Positions 60,101 to 64,000 of a stretch of 64,000 nucleotides of DNA are shown one piece after another. The DNA comes from Hyaloraphidium curvatum (lineage: Eukaryota > Monoblepharomycota > Hyaloraphidiomycetes > Hyaloraphidiales > Hyaloraphidiaceae). Where the stretch lies: contig JAIVFI010000004.1 of assembly GCA_025558095.1 (NCBI GenBank), positions 744,001 through 808,000 of the forward strand, in the 5' to 3' direction. Every line of letters begins with the position of its first letter. The first letter of the stretch is position 1. The notes below the pieces were generated by a model. It was not told where the DNA came from and made no database searches. It saw only the letters and a list, made by a program, of their open reading frames with translations. The position numbers were made by a program, and so were the translations under genes.

Positions 60101-63100
60101 TGGGCCCACGAAGCCCTGCGCCTGTTCCACGACCGGCTGGTCGACCAGGACGAGCGGGATTGGACCGAAAACCTCGTCAACGACGTCGCGGCCAAGCACT
60201 TCCCCACGGCCGATAAGTCGCAAGCGCTCGCGCGGCCGATCTTGTATTCCAACTGGCTGTCCAAGCACTACCTTCCCGTGGATCGCGAAGAGCTCCGGGA
60301 CTTTGTTCGCGCCAGACTTAAGGTGTTCTACGAGGAGGAGCTGGACGTGCCCTTGGTCCTCTTCAACGACGTGCTTGAGCATGTGCTTCGGATCGACCGT
60401 GTCTTCCGTCAAGTCCAGGGCCACCTGCTCCTCATCGGCGTCAGCGGGAGCGGAAAGGTATCGTGTCCTCCTCGTGGATCTCGTGGATTCCTGTTGCTTG
60501 ATCGGCGTTCCCCTCACAGACGACGCTTTCGCGGTTCGTCGCCTGGATGAACGGCCTGTCTGTGTTCCAGGTCAAGGTGCACAACAAGTACTCGGCGGCG
60601 GACTTCGACGAGGATCTCCGCACCGTTCTGAGGCGCGCGGGTGCAAAGGGCGAAAAGATTTGCTTCATCATGGACGAGTCGAACGTGTTGGACCCCGGCT
60701 TCCTCGAGCGCATGAACACCCTCTTGGCCAACGGCGAGGTTCCCGGCCTCTTTGAGGGCGATGAGTTCAACGCGCTCATGACCCAGGTCAAGGAAGGGTC
60801 GCAGCGGGAAGGACTCATGCTTGACTCGGCGGACGAGCTCTACCGCTGGTTCACGGCACAAGTCATGCGGAACCTGCACGTCGTGTTCACTATGAACCCT
60901 CCGCAGAGCGGTCTGGCGAGCCGGGCCGCAACGTCGCCCGCTCTCTTCAACCGCTGCGTTCTGGACTGGTTCGGGGACTGGTCCGACCAAGCTTTCTACC
61001 AGGTCGGAACCGAGTTCACAGGGGCCTTGGACCTCGATATCCCTACCTACTCGGCTCCCGCGACGTTCCCCATCGCGTACAAGGACCTCCTCATGCCGCC
61101 AACGTCGCGGAGTGCGGTCACCAACGCTTTTGTCTTCATTCATCAGTCTCTCTATGACATCAACCGGAGGCTGAGCCGCAAGTTCGGGCGCCAGAACTAC
61201 GTCACCCCTCGGCACTACCTCGATTTCATCAACCACTTCGTAAAGCTCTTCAACGAGAAGCGGGAGGATCTCGAGGACCAGCAGCGCCATCTTAACGTCG
61301 GCCTGGACAGGCTGCGAGAGACCGTGGCGAAGGTGGAAGAGCTGCGCTCCGAACTCGCGGTCAAGGAGCAGGAGCTCAAGACCAAGTCTGCGCTGGCGGA
61401 AAAGACCCTGTCGAAAGTCATCGACGAGCAGGAGCGGGCAAAGGAGCAGAAGGCGATCTCGGAGACGATCCAGAAGACGCTTGCCGAGAAAGATGCCGCG
61501 ATCCGCACGCGACGTGATACGGTCATGTCGGACCTCGCCAAAGCTGAGCCTGCCGTCATTGAGGCCCAGAAGAGCGTGAGCAACATCAAGCGCCAGCACC
61601 TTGTCGAGCTGCGCGCCATGGGCAGCCCGCCGGCCGCTGTTCAGATGGCGCTGGGAGCCGTCTGCGTCATGCTCGGGCACCCGGCTAACGACTGGAAGGC
61701 GGTGCAGTCGGTCATCAAGCGCGAGGACTTCATCACGAACGTCGTCAACTTCGACACGGAGAAGATGATGACGCCCCAGCTGCGGGACCAGATCACCAAG
61801 AACTACATCTCGGATCCCAACTTCAACTTCGAAACCATCAACCGCGCCAGCAAAGCCTGCGGCCCGCTGGCGCAGTGGGTGATTGCCCAGGTCACCTACT
61901 CCTCTATCATCGACCAGGTTGGACCGCTGCGGCAGGAAGTTTCCCAGCTCGAGACGGACGCGGCGAGCACCCGTTCCAGGGCGGCGACGATCGCCAAGAC
62001 AATCGCCGACCTCGAAGCCAGCATCGCGCGGTCGAAGGAGGAGTACGCAGCTCTCGTGACGGAACAGCAAGTCACCAAAGCGGAGATGGACCGCGTCACG
62101 ACGAAGGTGACGCGCAGTCTCAAGTTGCTGGAGAACCTGTCGTCCGAGAAAGGTCGCTGGTCGGCAACGAGCGAGAACTTTGACGCCCAGCTCACAACTA
62201 TCGTCGGCGACGTCATACTCGGGTCGGCCTTCCTCGCCTACGCCGGCTACTTTGACCAGTCGTACCGCGAGCAGCTCGTCTCGCTCTGGTGTGACCACTT
62301 GGAGAAGGCCGGCATCCAGTTCAAGCAGGACATTTCCCTTTCGGAATTCCTTTCGACGGCCGAGGAGAGGCTCGGCTGGGTCGCAAACTCGTTGCCTGCC
62401 GACGATCTTTGCACCGAGAACGCGATCATGCTCAAGAGGTTCAACCGGTTCCCGCTGATCATCGACCCGACCGGGCAGGCCACCACGTTCCTCCAGCAGG
62501 AGTTCAAGGCGAGGAAGATGACCACTGCCAGCTTCCTGGACGACGCTTTCGTCAAGAACCTGGAGAGTGCCTTGCGCTTCGGCAACCCGCTCCTGGTCGA
62601 GGACGTGGAGAGCTACGACCCCATCATGAACCCGGTGCTGAACCGGGAGCTGCGGCGCACCGGGGGCCGCGTTCTGATTCGGCTTGGGAGTCAGGAGATT
62701 GACTTCTCGCCCTCGTTCACCGCCTTCCTCAGCACCCGGGATCCGTCGATCGACTTCCCGCCTGACCTGAGCAGCCGCGTCACCTTCGTCAACTTCACCA
62801 TCACCAAGGCCAGCCTCCAGAGCCAGTGCCTGCACGAGGTCCTTAAGAGCGAGCGGGCCGACATTGACCAGAAGCGCACGGACCTCATCAAGCTCCAGGG
62901 CGAGTTCCAGCTTCGCCTGCGCCAGCTCGAAAAGTCGCTCCTCCAATCTCTGAACGACAGCAAGGGCAACATCCTGGACGACGACGTCGTCATGACGACA
63001 CTGGAGACGCTGAAGCAGGAGGCCGCCGAGGTCGCGAGGAAGATGGAGGAGACGGACCGGGTTATGGCCGAGGTGGAGGCGGTAACGCGGATCTACACGC

Positions 63101-64000
63101 CCCTCGCCCAGGCCTGCAGCGCCGTCTACTTCGTCTTGGAACAGCTCGGCATGCTGAACCACTTCTACCGCTTCGATCTGGACTACTTCAACGGCATTTT
63201 CCACTCTGTGCTCTACGAGAACAAGAACCTCGACGGGGTCAAGGACCCGAAGGAACGCCTTGCGATTCTCACGACGGACCTCTTCATGGTCACCTACCGG
63301 AGGACGGCGGTGTCTTTGCTCCACGAGGATCGGGTGGCATTTGCCGTTCTCTTGTCCCAGATTGTGCTCAAGGGATCGCCCGATCAGCTCGAGGAATCGG
63401 AAATGGACCTCTTCCTGTCTTCGATCGACAGCCTCGGGACCCCGGTCACGCGGCAGGGCGTCGCGGACCTCGTGGCCATCTTGGGCATGGATGCGGCACA
63501 TCGGGTGCCGCGCTTGTCCGAGATGCCGGCTTTCAAAGAGCTTAGGGACCATGTTCGGTCGAACGGCGAGGCATGGCGGACTGCCATTCATTCGGCTGAG
63601 GCCGAACGTCTCGTGCCGCACTGCTGGAAGGGCACCGGAACACCGAGTAAGTGCCGCTCTGCGCTTGTCTTTTGCCGGCATGCTGAACCAATCTCTCGCA
63701 GTCGATAACGCCTTCAAGCGCGTGTTGATCGTCAAGTTCCTCAAGCCGGACCGGCTCGTCGCGGCAGTTACCGAGTTTCTTCATGTCGCGCTTGCCGGTG
63801 CTTCGCTCAACGCGGAAGTGAACCTGCAGGAGCTCGTGCTGCGCGAGGTCAAGTCGTCGACCCCGATTGCCTTCTGCTCGGTTCCTGGCTACGATGCCAG
63901 CTACCGCGTCGAAGCCTTTGCCCGGGAGAACGGCCGCAAGTTGTCGGCGGTCGCGCTCGGATCCGCGGAAGGTTTCGCTGCTTCCGAATCCGTCATCCTC
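51122..64000 (+). CDS. DYN1: Cytoplasmic dynein 1 heavy chain (3' end outside window)
   Basis: Thirteen exons so far: 51122-51656, 51713-52732, 52795-53023, 53085-53967, 54024-54131, 54185-54437, 54490-54584, 54638-55277, 55332-56064, 56118-58073, 58135-60457, 60520-63646, 63702 onward. Phases are continuous for about 4,067 aa. The tail has [21 protein letters not shown]; the linker has [15 protein letters not shown] and [22 protein letters not shown]-loops: AAA1 GPAGTGKTE (about residue 1920), AAA2 GPSGSGKTS (2210), AAA3 GPPGSGKTM (2576), AAA4 GVSGSGK-TT (2918, split by an intron). The stalk coiled coil and microtubule-binding tip lie at about 61,230-62,180; AAA5-6 follow. AAA1 with [35 protein letters not shown] is the cytoplasmic, not axonemal, type. 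It is the minus-end microtubule motor. Confidence 0.96.

Noticed and set aside
60514-63744. A 1,076-codon open frame antisense to dynein
   Set aside because: Its residues mirror the complement of highly biased dynein codons (rich in Arg, Leu, Val, His), with no domain. The sense strand is unmistakably dynein with matching splice sites.
1-64000. Transposons, tRNA and rRNA genes
   Set aside because: I looked for reverse transcriptase, transposase and integrase motifs, long terminal repeats, and tRNA-like cloverleaf/B-box patterns. Nothing convincing was found by eye, and a covariance-model search could still reveal a tRNA.

Overview
This is a gene-dense, GC-rich stretch of a eukaryotic nuclear genome. 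Introns are short (mostly 47-110 bases), usually begin GTGNG or GTANG, carry a CTGAC/CTGAT-like branch point and end in CAG or TAG. The gene set points to an early-diverging, probably zoosporic (chytrid-like) fungus. An Anp1/Mnn9-type mannosyltransferase and a fungal-style TOM20 argue for Fungi, and a PACRG homologue (a ciliary doublet protein) argues for a lineage that has, or recently had, a flagellum. I cannot name the species from sequence alone.

Layout. 1-5.5 kb: 3' part of a secreted leucine-rich-repeat gene, an Anp1-family mannosyltransferase, a small type II membrane glycosyltransferase-like protein and a membrane-anchored SAM methyltransferase. 5.5-12.4 kb: a proline-rich zinc-binding protein, a large EGF + GT14-like protein, an FkbM methyltransferase, and an AN1/UIM/CaaX protein resembling ZFAND2B. 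12.5-19.8 kb: a housekeeping block with a TOM20-SET fusion, a CCDC90/MCUR1-type mitochondrial protein, proteasome beta-2, PACRG, DNMT2 and an F-box protein. 20-25.4 kb: two tandem DUF707-like genes, a class I methyltransferase and a secreted selenium-binding-protein-like propeller. 26-35 kb: a SPRY protein, an ER-lumen protein ending in KDEL, an aldo-keto reductase, an O-fucosyltransferase-like protein and the second EGF + GT14-like paralogue. 35.3-35.7 kb: a 31-base minisatellite whose unit is a dyad. 36-42.8 kb: a tetraspan protein, a protease-like/mucin/RCC1 protein lacking its catalytic histidine, a PLOD/GT25-like glycosyltransferase and an F-box/ankyrin protein. 43-47 kb: a disturbed region with a DUF422 gene, an orphan 3' exon, a CYTH phosphatase-like gene, a duplicated gene tail and a threonine-rich gene built of phase-0 mini-exons. 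48-64 kb: a membrane/MORN/DUF900 hydrolase and, divergently, cytoplasmic dynein heavy chain, which runs off the right edge.

How the genes work together. About ten of the genes predict Golgi or secretory proteins that build or decorate glycans (Anp1, GT14-like x2, DUF707-like x2, O-FucT-like, PLOD-like, an unclassified GT, and membrane-anchored FkbM and type-11 methyltransferases). Together with the LRR, mucin-like and protease/RCC1 proteins, they suggest investment in an elaborate cell coat. The rest are housekeeping genes. Several neighbours are divergent with very short shared promoters (96-250 bases). Exon boundaries were worked out by reading splice signals and reading-frame phase by eye; those marked approximate should be tested against transcripts. 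No rRNA, tRNA, CRISPR array or transposon was recognised.
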